Source: Pseudomonadota bacterium
GTDB lineage: Bacteria; Desulfobacterota; Binatia; UBA1149
Reading direction: 5' to 3'
Assembly (NCBI GenBank): GCA_014382245.1
Contig: JACNKC010000056.1
Coordinates: forward strand, 1 to 54,115
Length of the DNA: 54,115 bases
Below the pieces are notes generated by a model. It searched no databases. It was given only the letters and a program-made list of their open reading frames with translations, and was not told the DNA's origin. Made by a program: the position numbers and the translations under genes. The stretch's first letter is position 1; every line of letters begins with the position of its first letter. Of this stretch, positions 14,823-22,900 are shown in pieces.

Positions 14823-17207
14823 TCAGGGCAGGTAGAAGTTGCCCGTGGCGATAAACATCTCGTCGCCCGTGGTCACGCCACCCAGCAAGGTGCAGGCGTC
14901 GCACACCGAGTTGGGGCAGTTGTTGTCGTCGCCCAGGCAGGCCTGGCCCTTGTTGGGACCACCAACGCAGAAGGCGTCGGCCGCGTCGCAGGGGCCGCCG
15001 GGTATAAAGCCCTGGAAGGCTGATTGGGGAGCATCGGGTGAATTTTCTATTGTCTTGAGCAACGACTCGTCTATGCCACCGTTGTCAAACAGGCCGCAGA
15101 ACTTTACCGTCCGATCTTGCACCGAGCCGCTGAACACCAGCGGCGGATCGTAGTTGATCTCCAACGCGTCCTGGTAGTCGAAGCTTTCGTACATTATGTC
15201 GGCGGGCGAGCCCGGCAGGCAGTTGGGATCAGTGCCCGTCCCGTTGGGCGCGTCGGGGCCGCTGCCACACGGGGTCTGCGGCGGCGCGTAGTAACGGAAT
15301 CTCACGCCGCGCGAGTGCATGTGAGAACCCAGTTTGAACATGTGGGTGTTCTCTTCGAACGTGTGCGTGGCACAGTACTCGCGGGTCTCAAACGGCGGTA
15401 CTTCCTGGGTGAATATATACGTGTCGTTGAACAACCCGGCCGCCGGCCAGGTCTGCGTGGACGCGTAGTCCACGTTTATCCACGATTCCAGGTTCATGTC
15501 GTCGTTGGTCAGGTTGAATGCGTGCGAGTTCCAGATGACCACGCCCTTGAGCGGCAGCGTGCTGAACACCCCGCTGGGGAAATCTACAGTGCTGACCGAT
15601 TCCTGCGAGCCCGACCAGGTGGGGGCGTTGTTGTTAAACAAGCCGTAGTCGGGCGGGCCGAAGCCGTCGCGGGCGAGACAGGCCACGCCCTCGTGGAACG
15701 GGGCGCCGCAGACCCCGCCGCCGGGGCAGGGGTCGGCCGTTGTCGGGTCGCAGGCCAGGGTGTCGTTGTCGCCCCCGAAGCAGCTCCAGGTTCCCCAGCC
15801 GGCGTCGTCCCAGTCGTAGTCACCGCCGTAGATGTGCACGATGCTGTGGTGCGACTGCGCGTCCTGGTAAAGGGTCTGGCCGCTCCAGGCCAGGCACTTG
15901 CCGGCGTTGGTGCCGTGGCCGTTGGTGCCAGTAGCAAAGTTCGGGCAGTCGACCAGTGACGCCGCCGGCACCAGGCCCGGTGCGCTGAAGTCGTAGTAAC
16001 TGGCAATGCAGCCCTCGGTTTCTGATTGCGCGGCCAGGAAGTAGCCCGGCTGCGCCACCTGGAAACCGTCGGCCGGGTCGGGTACGGGGGGTTGCGGTAC
16101 CTTGTTAGGGGTAGGCGGAGGCAGGCAGCTCCCGAGCAGTTCGGCGGTACCCTCTACGATGCCGTCATCGCTGGCGCCGCCGCGTATCCACAGCCTGAGG
16201 GCCTCGAGGTGCTCGGCCGTCACTGTCATCGCGTTCGAGGGCATGGGGCTACCGCCCACCACCGGCCCGTTGGGCGACAGCGTCTTGGCCGCGATCTTGT
16301 TGTAGAGCATGCTCAGGTCCTGGTCGCCGGGGAACACCAGTGAGACGCCGGGGTTGGTGGCCGAGGGCACGTTGACAAGCGCGGCCGCGCCCGCCGACGC
16401 CCGCAGATCGAGGTTGCCCAGCGAGGCCCCGGTAGCGCCGTGGCAAAGATCGTTGCTGCAGTCGTAGGCGTCGAACACCAGTGCCTGTATGGCTTCGTAG
16501 GTGTTGTTGTACTCTACTTCGCTGGCCGCGCAGCCAATGCAGGCGGTGTCACAGGTATCTGAGTTATCGGCGTTGCCGTCGTCACACTGCTCACCGATCT
16601 CGAGCAGCTTGTTGCCGCAAACCGCCGGGCAGTCGGCCGGTTTGGCCGAGGCCTTGCCCTTGAGTTTGCCCGCCTCGTTGCTCAGCAGGTCGGCCGCGTC
16701 GTAGTTCGCACACCAGGTTTCAGCACCGATGACCAGCGAAAGCTCGAGGCTGTCCTGTGGACCCACGAGGTCAAAGGGGAACCACTTGCCCTTGGCCATC
16801 ACTTTCATGCTGCCGCCGACCTTGCCCGACTTGACCATAATTTTCTTGATGCCGCCGTAGCTGAGCAGGCGGTGTTCGCCCTTGTACTTCCAGCCGCTTT
16901 CTCCACCCCTGATGCCTGACCAGCGCGCCGCGTCGAGCGGTATGACGCCGCTTGAGCCCGCGTTGCTGCCGGTGCCACGTATGACAAGGTAGGAGGCTTC
17001 GACCGTGGGGTCGGGGTAGGGGCCGTGTATGGAAAGCTGTCCCTTGGTCTTGTAGACAAACTTTTTCTTGTCGGGCTTCGCTGCGGGAGCCTTCAACTTC
17101 ACGCCGCTGCTGTCGAGCCGGTGGTGTTCGTCATCGTGGGCCGGGGCCGACGGTGTCCAGACGCACAGGATCGTCAAGGTGGTGAGAATGGCGGCAAGCT
17201 TTTTCAT
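14823..17207 (-). CDS. Secreted copper type II (PHM-like) monooxygenase with a cytochrome c-like domain
   Basis: A 794-residue secreted protein. ATG 17207 is chosen because it follows a GAGG Shine-Dalgarno and begins the signal peptide MKKLAAILTT...PAHA. Domain order: recurring Lys/aromatic module (about 30-165; GWKYKGEH, GGIKKIMVKSGK, VMAKGK); one DUF4215-type repeat (about 195-222, GEQCDDGN); a cytochrome c-like domain (about 235-370) with an unusual C250-x4-C255-H256 motif and a possible Met ligand in GGSPMPSN; then a peptidylglycine-hydroxylase-like copper monooxygenase domain (about 400-794). All six copper ligands of that family seem present and in order: His453 and His454, His562 (NSHAFN), His629 and His631 (GSHMHSRG) and Met784 (GDEMFIA). 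It should hydroxylate an aliphatic carbon in an unknown substrate outside the inner membrane. Confidence 0.82.
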   Translation of the reverse strand: MKKLAAILTTLTILCVWTPSAPAHDDEHHRLDSSGVKLKAPAAKPDKKKFVYKTKGQLSIHGPYPDPTVEASYLVIRGTGSNAGSSGVIPLDAARWSGIRGGESGWKYKGEHRLLSYGGIKKIMVKSGKVGGSMKVMAKGKWFPFDLVGPQDSLELSLVIGAETWCANYDAADLLSNEAGKLKGKASAKPADCPAVCGNKLLEIGEQCDDGNADNSDTCDTACIGCAASEVEYNNTYEAIQALVFDAYDCSNDLCHGATGASLGNLDLRASAGAAALVNVPSATNPGVSLVFPGDQDLSMLYNKIAAKTLSPNGPVVGGSPMPSNAMTVTAEHLEALRLWIRGGASDDGIVEGTAELLGSCLPPPTPNKVPQPPVPDPADGFQVAQPGYFLAAQSETEGCIASYYDFSAPGLVPAASLVDCPNFATGTNGHGTNAGKCLAWSGQTLYQDAQSHHSIVHIYGGDYDWDDAGWGTWSCFGGDNDTLACDPTTADPCPGGGVCGAPFHEGVACLARDGFGPPDYGLFNNNAPTWSGSQESVSTVDFPSGVFSTLPLKGVVIWNSHAFNLTNDDMNLESWINVDYASTQTWPAAGLFNDTYIFTQEVPPFETREYCATHTFEENTHMFKLGSHMHSRGVRFRYYAPPQTPCGSGPDAPNGTGTDPNCLPGSPADIMYESFDYQDALEINYDPPLVFSGSVQDRTVKFCGLFDNGGIDESLLKTIENSPDAPQSAFQGFIPGGPCDAADAFCVGGPNKGQACLGDDNNCPNSVCDACTLLGGVTTGDEMFIATGNFYLP

Positions 17208-17262
17208 GTTTTTCCTCTTTTGCGGGGAGTAGGGCGCAGGAATCACCCCTCACCCATCGCCA

Positions 17263-17292
17263 AGTTTAGTTGGATTCGGCGAGCTACGTCAA
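17263..17292 (-). promoter_or_regulatory. Candidate sigma70-type promoter of the copper monooxygenase gene
   Basis: On the minus strand TTGACG (17292-17287) is followed by an 18-base spacer and TAAACT (17268-17263). Transcription would begin near 17256, giving a 5' leader of about 50 bases that contains the GAGG Shine-Dalgarno. The surrounding 17208-17360 is unusually AT-rich for this window, as expected of a promoter region. Confidence 0.45.
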
Positions 17293-17360
17293 GGAAAAAT
17301 CGTTGTTTTTGCTGGGCAAACCCCCGATTTTGCACAAAGAGTAGCCCGGTTGATCGAAAA

Positions 17361-18227
17361 TCAGTCAATAAGCGCTGATCCGTTACCCACCGTAACGCGG
17401 GTGCCGTCGTTTTTGTCGGCCCAGAGATTGAACTGCAGCCGCCGCCGGCCGGCCTCGGGCGCTTCGGAAACCACCTGCCCACCGGTCACCAGGGTCTCGT
17501 TTCCCCACAGCACGTTGACCAGGCGCACGTCCATGCGGCCACCCTCGAGCCATCCCAGTCCGAACTCGTGCGTGAGCATTTCAGACAGGAAACAGGTCGA
17601 CATCATTCCCTGTACCACGATGTCCGGAAATCCCAGCTTGCGTGCCTCCTCGGCGTTGGTGTGGTAGTTGAGGTCCGGCCCCGAAAACGCCATGCACATG
17701 CGCTCGTCCACCAGGCGTTCGAGCGGTTCGAAGCTGCGCAAGCCGGTGTCGGTCTGTTCAAAACTGCGGCCGGCTTTTTTTTCGCGACCGCGGTCCACGA
17801 CCATGCCCTCGTCTTGCGTCTCGGCGAGAAAACTCTGGTGGGTGATGCCGCGGTTGACCAGGCGGCCTTCGCTGTCGAGCACCCAGGTTTCTTTGACCAC
17901 GTAGTCGCGGTCGCGCTTGCGGTAGCGGTCGGCGATGAACGCTCGCGTGTGCACGCGCGTGCCCGGCGCCACGGCGCGGTACATCTCCCACTGCTGGCGA
18001 GCGTGCAGGTTGCCGTATATATTGGCGAGGTACCACGACAGGTCCTCGAAGCACTCCGAATGCAGCAACAGGCCCGGCACGTAGTCGGCGTAGATCGAAT
18101 CGTTGGCCTTCAGTGCGTCGCGGTAAGACCCGCAGAGCTCGGCGCTGAGCTCGAGGTCGCGCCCCCCGTAATCACGTCCAACATAAACCGGTTCGCCCTG
18201 GTAGTTCATGACCTGATTCTGCCGCAT
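17361..18227 (-). CDS. MaoC-family hydratase (double hotdog)
   Basis: A 288-residue protein with the length of two hotdog folds, as in (R)-specific enoyl-CoA hydratase 2 of the peroxisomal multifunctional enzyme and in FAS1-type dehydratases. The C-terminal half carries the family-type motif SGPDLNYHTNAEEARKLGF, retaining the catalytic Asp and His of the hydratase 2 signature, followed by VVQGMMSTCFLSEML. The N-terminal half (GEPVYVGRDYGGRDLELSAE) matches the first hotdog of such proteins. ATG 18227 is used; a second ATG at 18209 is possible, and both have weak ribosome binding sites. It is divergent from an acyl-CoA dehydrogenase and near a (3R)-hydroxyacyl-CoA dehydrogenase, which supports a beta-oxidation role. 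Confidence 0.82.
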   Translation of the reverse strand: MRQNQVMNYQGEPVYVGRDYGGRDLELSAELCGSYRDALKANDSIYADYVPGLLLHSECFEDLSWYLANIYGNLHARQQWEMYRAVAPGTRVHTRAFIADRYRKRDRDYVVKETWVLDSEGRLVNRGITHQSFLAETQDEGMVVDRGREKKAGRSFEQTDTGLRSFEPLERLVDERMCMAFSGPDLNYHTNAEEARKLGFPDIVVQGMMSTCFLSEMLTHEFGLGWLEGGRMDVRLVNVLWGNETLVTGGQVVSEAPEAGRRRLQFNLWADKNDGTRVTVGNGSALID

Positions 18228-18321
18228 GTGCTGAGCCGTTCCAAGATCTTTGCGCGGCGGTTGGCGGGCCTGGCGCGGCCGCCACTCCCCCTTGCCGTGG
18301 CGCGGGTGTATGTTGTCAGGC

Positions 18322-19497
18322 ATGGGACGAGCCGACTGGCAGACCGAAGAAGTGAGTGCGTTCAGGCAGGCATTGAGAGCGTTTTTAGCCTCCGAAGTAA
18401 CCCCCGGGCTTGAGCAGTGGGAAAAAGACCGCCGCGTACCGCGTGATTTCTGGCTGGCCATGGGCCGGCAGGGTTATCTCTGCCCCTGGGTAGACCCGGC
18501 GCTGGGTGGTGCGGGCGCCGACTTTGCCATGTCGGTGGTGGTCTGCGAGGAGCTCGGCCGCACCGGTCACATGGGCCTGCAGACGGGCGTGTCGGTGCAC
18601 GCCGACATCACCGCGCCCTACATCGACCAGTACGCCACGGCCGACAACCGCGAGCGCTGGCTCGCTGGCTGCGCGTCGGGCGAGATGGTGTCGGCCATTG
18701 CCATGACCGAACCGGGCGTGGGCAGCGATCTCGCGGCCGTTGCTACCACCGCCGTGCGCGACGGCGACCAGTGGGTCATCAACGGACAGAAGACCTTTAT
18801 CTCCAACGGCATGGAGTGCGACCTCGTGGTCGTCGTGGCACGCACGGCTGCTGACGACGACGAGGGGCCCGACCAGTCGACAGGCGCGCGCGGGTTAAGC
18901 CTGTTCGTGGTCGAGAGCGGGTCGGCTGGTTTCGTTAAGTCACGGCAACTCGAAAAGATGGGCCAGCACTGCCAGGACACCGCCGAGTTGTTTTTCGAAG
19001 ACTGCCGGGTGCCGGCCGACAACCTGCTGGGCGAGCCCGGCCAGGGATTTGCCTACCTGATGAAAAACCTCCAGCGAGAGCGGCTGATGATAGCCGTGGC
19101 TGCCCAGGTCGCGGGCGAGCAGGCCCTCGCCAAGACCCTGCCCTACGTGCGCGAGCGGCGAGCGTTCGGCAAATCCATCGGCAGCTTCCAGCACAACGCC
19201 TTCAAGCTGGTAGAGCGCGCCACCGAGATCGAGATCGGCCGCACGTTTATCGATTCGTTGATAGACGAGTTCATGGCCGGCGACGACATTACCCGCCGCG
19301 TGTCGATGGCCAAGTGGTGGCTGAGCGACATGGCTTGCCGGGTGGCCGACGACTGCGTGCAGCTGCACGGCGGCTACGGCTACATGGCCGAGTATCCCAT
19401 AGCGCGCGACTACATGGACGTGCGCGCCATGCCCATCTACGCGGGCTCAAACGAAGTCATGAAGCTGATCCTCGCCCGCATGATGGACCTGGAGTGA
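18322..19497 (+). CDS. Acyl-CoA dehydrogenase (long-chain/isovaleryl type)
   Basis: A typical FAD-dependent acyl-CoA dehydrogenase of 391 residues from ATG 18322. It shows SAIAMTEPGVGSDLAAV for FAD and substrate binding, GQKTFISNGMECDLVVV, the helix G region with RERLMIAVAA, and the C-terminal block CVQLHGGYGYMAEYPIARDYMDVR followed by YAGSNEVMK. The position of the medium-chain catalytic Glu is Ala here, as in long-chain and isovaleryl-type enzymes where the base comes from another helix. It is divergent from the MaoC hydratase, with about 95 bases between the chosen starts for shared regulation. Chain-length preference is not determinable. Confidence 0.92.
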   Translation: MGRADWQTEEVSAFRQALRAFLASEVTPGLEQWEKDRRVPRDFWLAMGRQGYLCPWVDPALGGAGADFAMSVVVCEELGRTGHMGLQTGVSVHADITAPYIDQYATADNRERWLAGCASGEMVSAIAMTEPGVGSDLAAVATTAVRDGDQWVINGQKTFISNGMECDLVVVVARTAADDDEGPDQSTGARGLSLFVVESGSAGFVKSRQLEKMGQHCQDTAELFFEDCRVPADNLLGEPGQGFAYLMKNLQRERLMIAVAAQVAGEQALAKTLPYVRERRAFGKSIGSFQHNAFKLVERATEIEIGRTFIDSLIDEFMAGDDITRRVSMAKWWLSDMACRVADDCVQLHGGYGYMAEYPIARDYMDVRAMPIYAGSNEVMKLILARMMDLE

Positions 19498-19510
19498 AGC
19501 GGCCTCCCCG

Positions 19511-20422
19511 CTAGGACGCGTGCTTGAGCGAGGCCATGGTCGACTCCATGGGCGAGTGGATGATCTCACCGCCGGTGGGGTCGTTGATGGCCTTCCAGTT
19601 GTCGGCGATGGTATCCACCGAGATCGGACCGTCGGGCTTGACGGCAAAGCCCTTGGCGCGAAGTGTTTCCACGCGCGCGTAGCAGCCGGCGCCCACTTCG
19701 TAGATCTGGCCGTTGTCTTCGCAGCTCTCGGCGCAGAGGTACACCACCAACGGTGACACGTACTCGGGCTTGATGAGGTCCTGCATCGCCTCGGGCATGA
19801 TGTCCTCGGTCATGCGGCTCAAGGCCAGCGGTGCGATGACGTTGGTGTGGATGTTGTTCTTGGCGCCTTCCTCGGCCAGCGCCTGGCCGAGGCCGCACAG
19901 CGCCGCCTTGGCCGCGCCGTAGTTGGTCTGCCCGAAGTTGCCGTACAGGCCCGAGGCCGAAGAGGTGAGCACCACGCGGCCGTACTTGGCCTCGCGCATG
20001 GGCTCCCAGGCTGCCTTGGTTACGTTGTACGCGCCCTTGAGGTGCACCGCGATCACGAGATCCCAGTCCTGCTCGGTCATGTTCTTGAAGCTCTTGTCGC
20101 GCAGTATGCCAGCGTTGTTGACCACGATGTCTATCGAACCGAAGGCGTCGAGCGCGGTCTGCACCATGGCCTGGGCCGATTCGGTTTCGGACACCGAGCC
20201 GTAGTTTGCCACCGCGTTACCGCCCGCGGCCTTGATCTCTTCTACGACCTTGTCGGCCATTTCGCTGCCCGCGCCCGAGCCGTCGCGCGAGCCACCGAGG
20301 TCGTTTACGACCACGTTTGCCCCGTGGCTGCCGAACAGCAGTGCGTGCTCGCGTCCCAGTCCGCCGCCCGCTCCGGTTATCAGCGCAGTGCGCCCTGCAA
20401 GTCCAAATCTATCCTCTGACAT
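19511..20422 (-). CDS. Short-chain dehydrogenase, HSD17B4/MFE-2-like (3R)-hydroxyacyl-CoA dehydrogenase
   Basis: A 303-residue NAD(P)-dependent SDR. It has the cofactor motif TGAGGGLG (residues 16-23), NNAG (102-105), a catalytic Ser near 155 and Tyr168/Lys172 in NYGAAK. The sequence FGLAGRTALITGAGGGLGREHALL and the extra C-terminal 50 residues (YEVGAGCYARVETLRAKGF) are typical of the dehydrogenase domain of peroxisomal multifunctional enzyme type 2, which oxidises (3R)-hydroxyacyl-CoA. ATG 20422 follows a GGAGG site. The MaoC hydratase nearby could supply its substrate. It is convergent with one acyl-CoA dehydrogenase (ends 14 bases apart) and divergent from another. Confidence 0.9.
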   Translation of the reverse strand: MSEDRFGLAGRTALITGAGGGLGREHALLFGSHGANVVVNDLGGSRDGSGAGSEMADKVVEEIKAAGGNAVANYGSVSETESAQAMVQTALDAFGSIDIVVNNAGILRDKSFKNMTEQDWDLVIAVHLKGAYNVTKAAWEPMREAKYGRVVLTSSASGLYGNFGQTNYGAAKAALCGLGQALAEEGAKNNIHTNVIAPLALSRMTEDIMPEAMQDLIKPEYVSPLVVYLCAESCEDNGQIYEVGAGCYARVETLRAKGFAVKPDGPISVDTIADNWKAINDPTGGEIIHSPMESTMASLKHAS

Positions 20423-20503
20423 CAGTGTTCCTCCGCAAAAAGTATCGCCGGATACTAGGTGACGCCTTGCATCAAGTAAAGGTGCGTGGGACAAAACGCG
20501 GCT

Positions 20504-21622
20504 ATGGATTTTGGATTCAGCGAGGAACAGGAGCAGCTGCGCCGACAGGTACGCCGCTTTGCCGACGAGCGCTGCCCGATGGACAGGGTTCGCGAATTAA
20601 TGGACAGCGACGACGCTTTTGACAGGCATATGTGGGCGTCGATGGCCGAGCTGGGCTGGTTGGGCCTGGCCGTACCCGAGCAGGCCGGTGGACTGGGCCT
20701 GGACTGGGAAGACGTGGTCGTGGTGGCCGAGGAGCTGGGCCGATCGCTTTTGCCTTCGCCGTTCCTGGCCGTTACCACCGCCGCGCGCGCAGTTGACCTG
20801 CTGGGAAGCGAGGCCCAGAAAGCCGAGTTGCTGGCGCCGCTGGCCGAGGGCACGAGCGTGGTGACGCTCGCGTTTTTTGAAGACAGCGACGTCATCGACC
20901 CCGACGGCGTGGCCACCACGGCCACGGCTGACGGCGACGGTTGGCTGACGCTGTCGGGCACGAAGATGTTCGTGCCCTGGGGGCAGTCGGCTGACAAGCT
21001 GCTGCTGGTCGCGCGCGAGGGCGACGGGCTGAGCGTGTTCGCGGTCGACTCTGCCGCAGAGGGCCTCACCGTGGAGCCGCTGCAACTCATCGACACCACC
21101 TGCCGCGCGGCCCGCGTCAGCCTGGACTCGGTGCGCGTGGAGGCCGACTCGCGGCTGGGAACAGCGGGGCAGGCGTGGCCGCTGCTGGCGCGCGCGCTGG
21201 ACGCAGGCCTGGTCGCGCTCTGTGCCGAGATGGTTGGCGCGGCCGACGGTTCACTGCAGCTCACTACGGAGTTCGCAAAGGTGCGACAGCAGTTCGGTAG
21301 CCCGATCGGTCGCTTCCAGGGAGTGAAGCACCGTCTTGCCGAGATCTACGTGGCCACCGAGTCGGCGAGGTCGCTTACCTACTACGCGTCGTGGGCGGTA
21401 GACCATCTTGGTGACGCAGCCAGCAGCGTCGCCATGGCCAAGGAGTGGGCCGCTGAGGCGCTCGACCGGGCCGGCGAGGAAGGCGTGCAGCTGCACGGAG
21501 CCATTGGCTATACCTGGGAATGTGATGCCCATCTCTATTACAAGCGGGGCCGCCTGTGTCGCAACCTCATGGGCTCGCCCGACTACCAGCGCGAGCGCGT
21601 GCTGGCGGCCCAGGGGCTCTAG
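20504..21622 (+). CDS. Acyl-CoA dehydrogenase, probable subunit of a heteromeric enzyme
   Basis: A 372-residue acyl-CoA dehydrogenase family protein beginning MDFGFSEEQEQLRRQVRRF. The N-terminal and middle domains are shorter and more divergent than in classical homotetramers: the TEP..GSD motif is replaced by VTLAFFEDSDV, so FAD contacts are incomplete. The C-terminal domain has FGSPIGRFQGVKHRLAEIY and GVQLHGAIGYTWECDAHLYYKR. This pattern is characteristic of alpha2beta2 acyl-CoA dehydrogenases such as mycobacterial FadE28/FadE29, in which two adjacent genes together make one active site. The next gene, 38 bases downstream, is the likely partner. A GTG at 20486 is an alternative start. Confidence 0.87.
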   Translation: MDFGFSEEQEQLRRQVRRFADERCPMDRVRELMDSDDAFDRHMWASMAELGWLGLAVPEQAGGLGLDWEDVVVVAEELGRSLLPSPFLAVTTAARAVDLLGSEAQKAELLAPLAEGTSVVTLAFFEDSDVIDPDGVATTATADGDGWLTLSGTKMFVPWGQSADKLLLVAREGDGLSVFAVDSAAEGLTVEPLQLIDTTCRAARVSLDSVRVEADSRLGTAGQAWPLLARALDAGLVALCAEMVGAADGSLQLTTEFAKVRQQFGSPIGRFQGVKHRLAEIYVATESARSLTYYASWAVDHLGDAASSVAMAKEWAAEALDRAGEEGVQLHGAIGYTWECDAHLYYKRGRLCRNLMGSPDYQRERVLAAQGL

Positions 21623-21660
21623 AAACAGCACCCCCGAAGAGACAGCGACGGAGCAGTAAC

Positions 21661-22854
21661 ATGGACTTTTCGTTTACAGAAAAAGAAGAAGCGTTTCGCA
21701 GCGAAGTACGCGAGTTTCTCGCCGAGCACCACGACAGCGAGGGCGTTCGTGCTGACGGTGCCGACGTTGAGTCGGCCATGGACAAGCTGCCCAAGCTGCT
21801 GGCCTGGAACCAGGCCTTGTACGAGAAAGGCTGGGTGGGTTTCTCCTGGCCGCGCGAGTTCGGCGGCAGTGGCGGCGGCATCGTTGAGCAGATGATACTC
21901 AAGCAGGAGTGCGGCGACGTGCGCGCTCCCATCCTGGGCTTGTCTTACATGGGCCTTGCCTGGGTCGGCCCGGGCATCATCCAGTACGGCACCGACGCGC
22001 AGAAGAAGCGCTTCATTCCGCCCATACTCAAGGCCGAGGAACACTGGTGCACCGGTTACTCCGAACCCGGCTCGGGCAGCGATCTTGCCAGCCTGCAATG
22101 CCGCGCCGAGCGCGACGGCGACGACTACGTCGTCAATGGCCAGAAGATCTGGACCTCGCTGGCCATGTGGGCGCAGTGGATGATACTGCTCGTGCGCACC
22201 GACCCCACGGCGTCCAAGCACCTGGGCATAAGCTGCCTGCTGGTGCCCATGGATTCAGAAGGCCTGGAGGTAAGGCCCATCAAGGCCATGAACGGCGAGA
22301 CCCCGTTCGCCGAGGTGTTTTTCGACAACGTCCGGGTGCCGGTCGAGAACCGCCTGGGCGCCGAGGGGCAGGGCTGGGACGTCACCAAGCACGCGCTGGC
22401 CAACGAGCGCAGCTCTATTGCCGAGGTCACCGCGCTGCACCACAACCTCGACGATCTCAAGAGCATGGCCGGCCAGTGCCGTCTCAATGGCAAGCCGGCC
22501 ATCGAGGATGCCGGCATCCGCCAGAGACTCGCGCGCATGCAGTCCACCATCGAGGCCATGCGCTTGAACGGACTGAGGTTTTTGACCAAGCAGCTGCGCG
22601 GCGAGCCCATAGGCGCCGAGACTTCGGTCAACAAGCTGCTGCGTACCGAGATGGACGTGGAGACCGGCCGGCTCTCCTGCGACATGCAGGGCGGTCACGG
22701 TGTGCTCACCGGCAAGTCGCCCGGCGCGGTGCAGGGCGGGCGCTGGCAGAAAAATTCGTTGTCGTGGCCGACCACGGTCATAGGCGGCGGCACGCCCAAC
22801 ATCCAGCGCAACGTCATCGCCGAGCGCCTGCTCGGCCTGCCGCACGACAGCTGA
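21661..22854 (+). CDS. Acyl-CoA dehydrogenase, probable partner subunit
   Basis: A 397-residue acyl-CoA dehydrogenase beginning MDFSFTEKEEAFRSEVREF after a GGAG Shine-Dalgarno. It has an intact FAD/substrate motif CTGYSEPGSGSDLASL, GQKIWTSLAMWAQW, and a C-terminus with GGGTPNIQRNVIAERLLGLP. The complementary strengths of this protein (good FAD motif) and the preceding one (weak motif, conserved C-terminal block) suggest a heterotetramer with shared FAD sites, as in sterol or steroid side-chain degrading enzymes. Substrate unknown. The gene ends in a small repeat region, convergent with the acyl-CoA synthetase gene. Confidence 0.9.
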   Translation: MDFSFTEKEEAFRSEVREFLAEHHDSEGVRADGADVESAMDKLPKLLAWNQALYEKGWVGFSWPREFGGSGGGIVEQMILKQECGDVRAPILGLSYMGLAWVGPGIIQYGTDAQKKRFIPPILKAEEHWCTGYSEPGSGSDLASLQCRAERDGDDYVVNGQKIWTSLAMWAQWMILLVRTDPTASKHLGISCLLVPMDSEGLEVRPIKAMNGETPFAEVFFDNVRVPVENRLGAEGQGWDVTKHALANERSSIAEVTALHHNLDDLKSMAGQCRLNGKPAIEDAGIRQRLARMQSTIEAMRLNGLRFLTKQLRGEPIGAETSVNKLLRTEMDVETGRLSCDMQGGHGVLTGKSPGAVQGGRWQKNSLSWPTTVIGGGTPNIQRNVIAERLLGLPHDS

Positions 22855-22862
22855 CGGCCGGG

Positions 22863-22893
22863 GTTAAACAGCCCGGCGTTTAAACAGCCCGGC
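22863..22893. repeat. Tandem 16-bp repeat between convergent genes
   Basis: TTAAACAGCCCGGC occurs twice (22864-22877 and 22880-22893), 16 bases apart, in the 46-base gap between the convergent acyl-CoA dehydrogenase and acyl-CoA synthetase genes. Each unit contains an AT-rich block followed by a GC block. A longer 16-bp array lies in another convergent gap at 49220-49299. Confidence 0.6.
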
Positions 22894-22900
22894 AGGCGAG

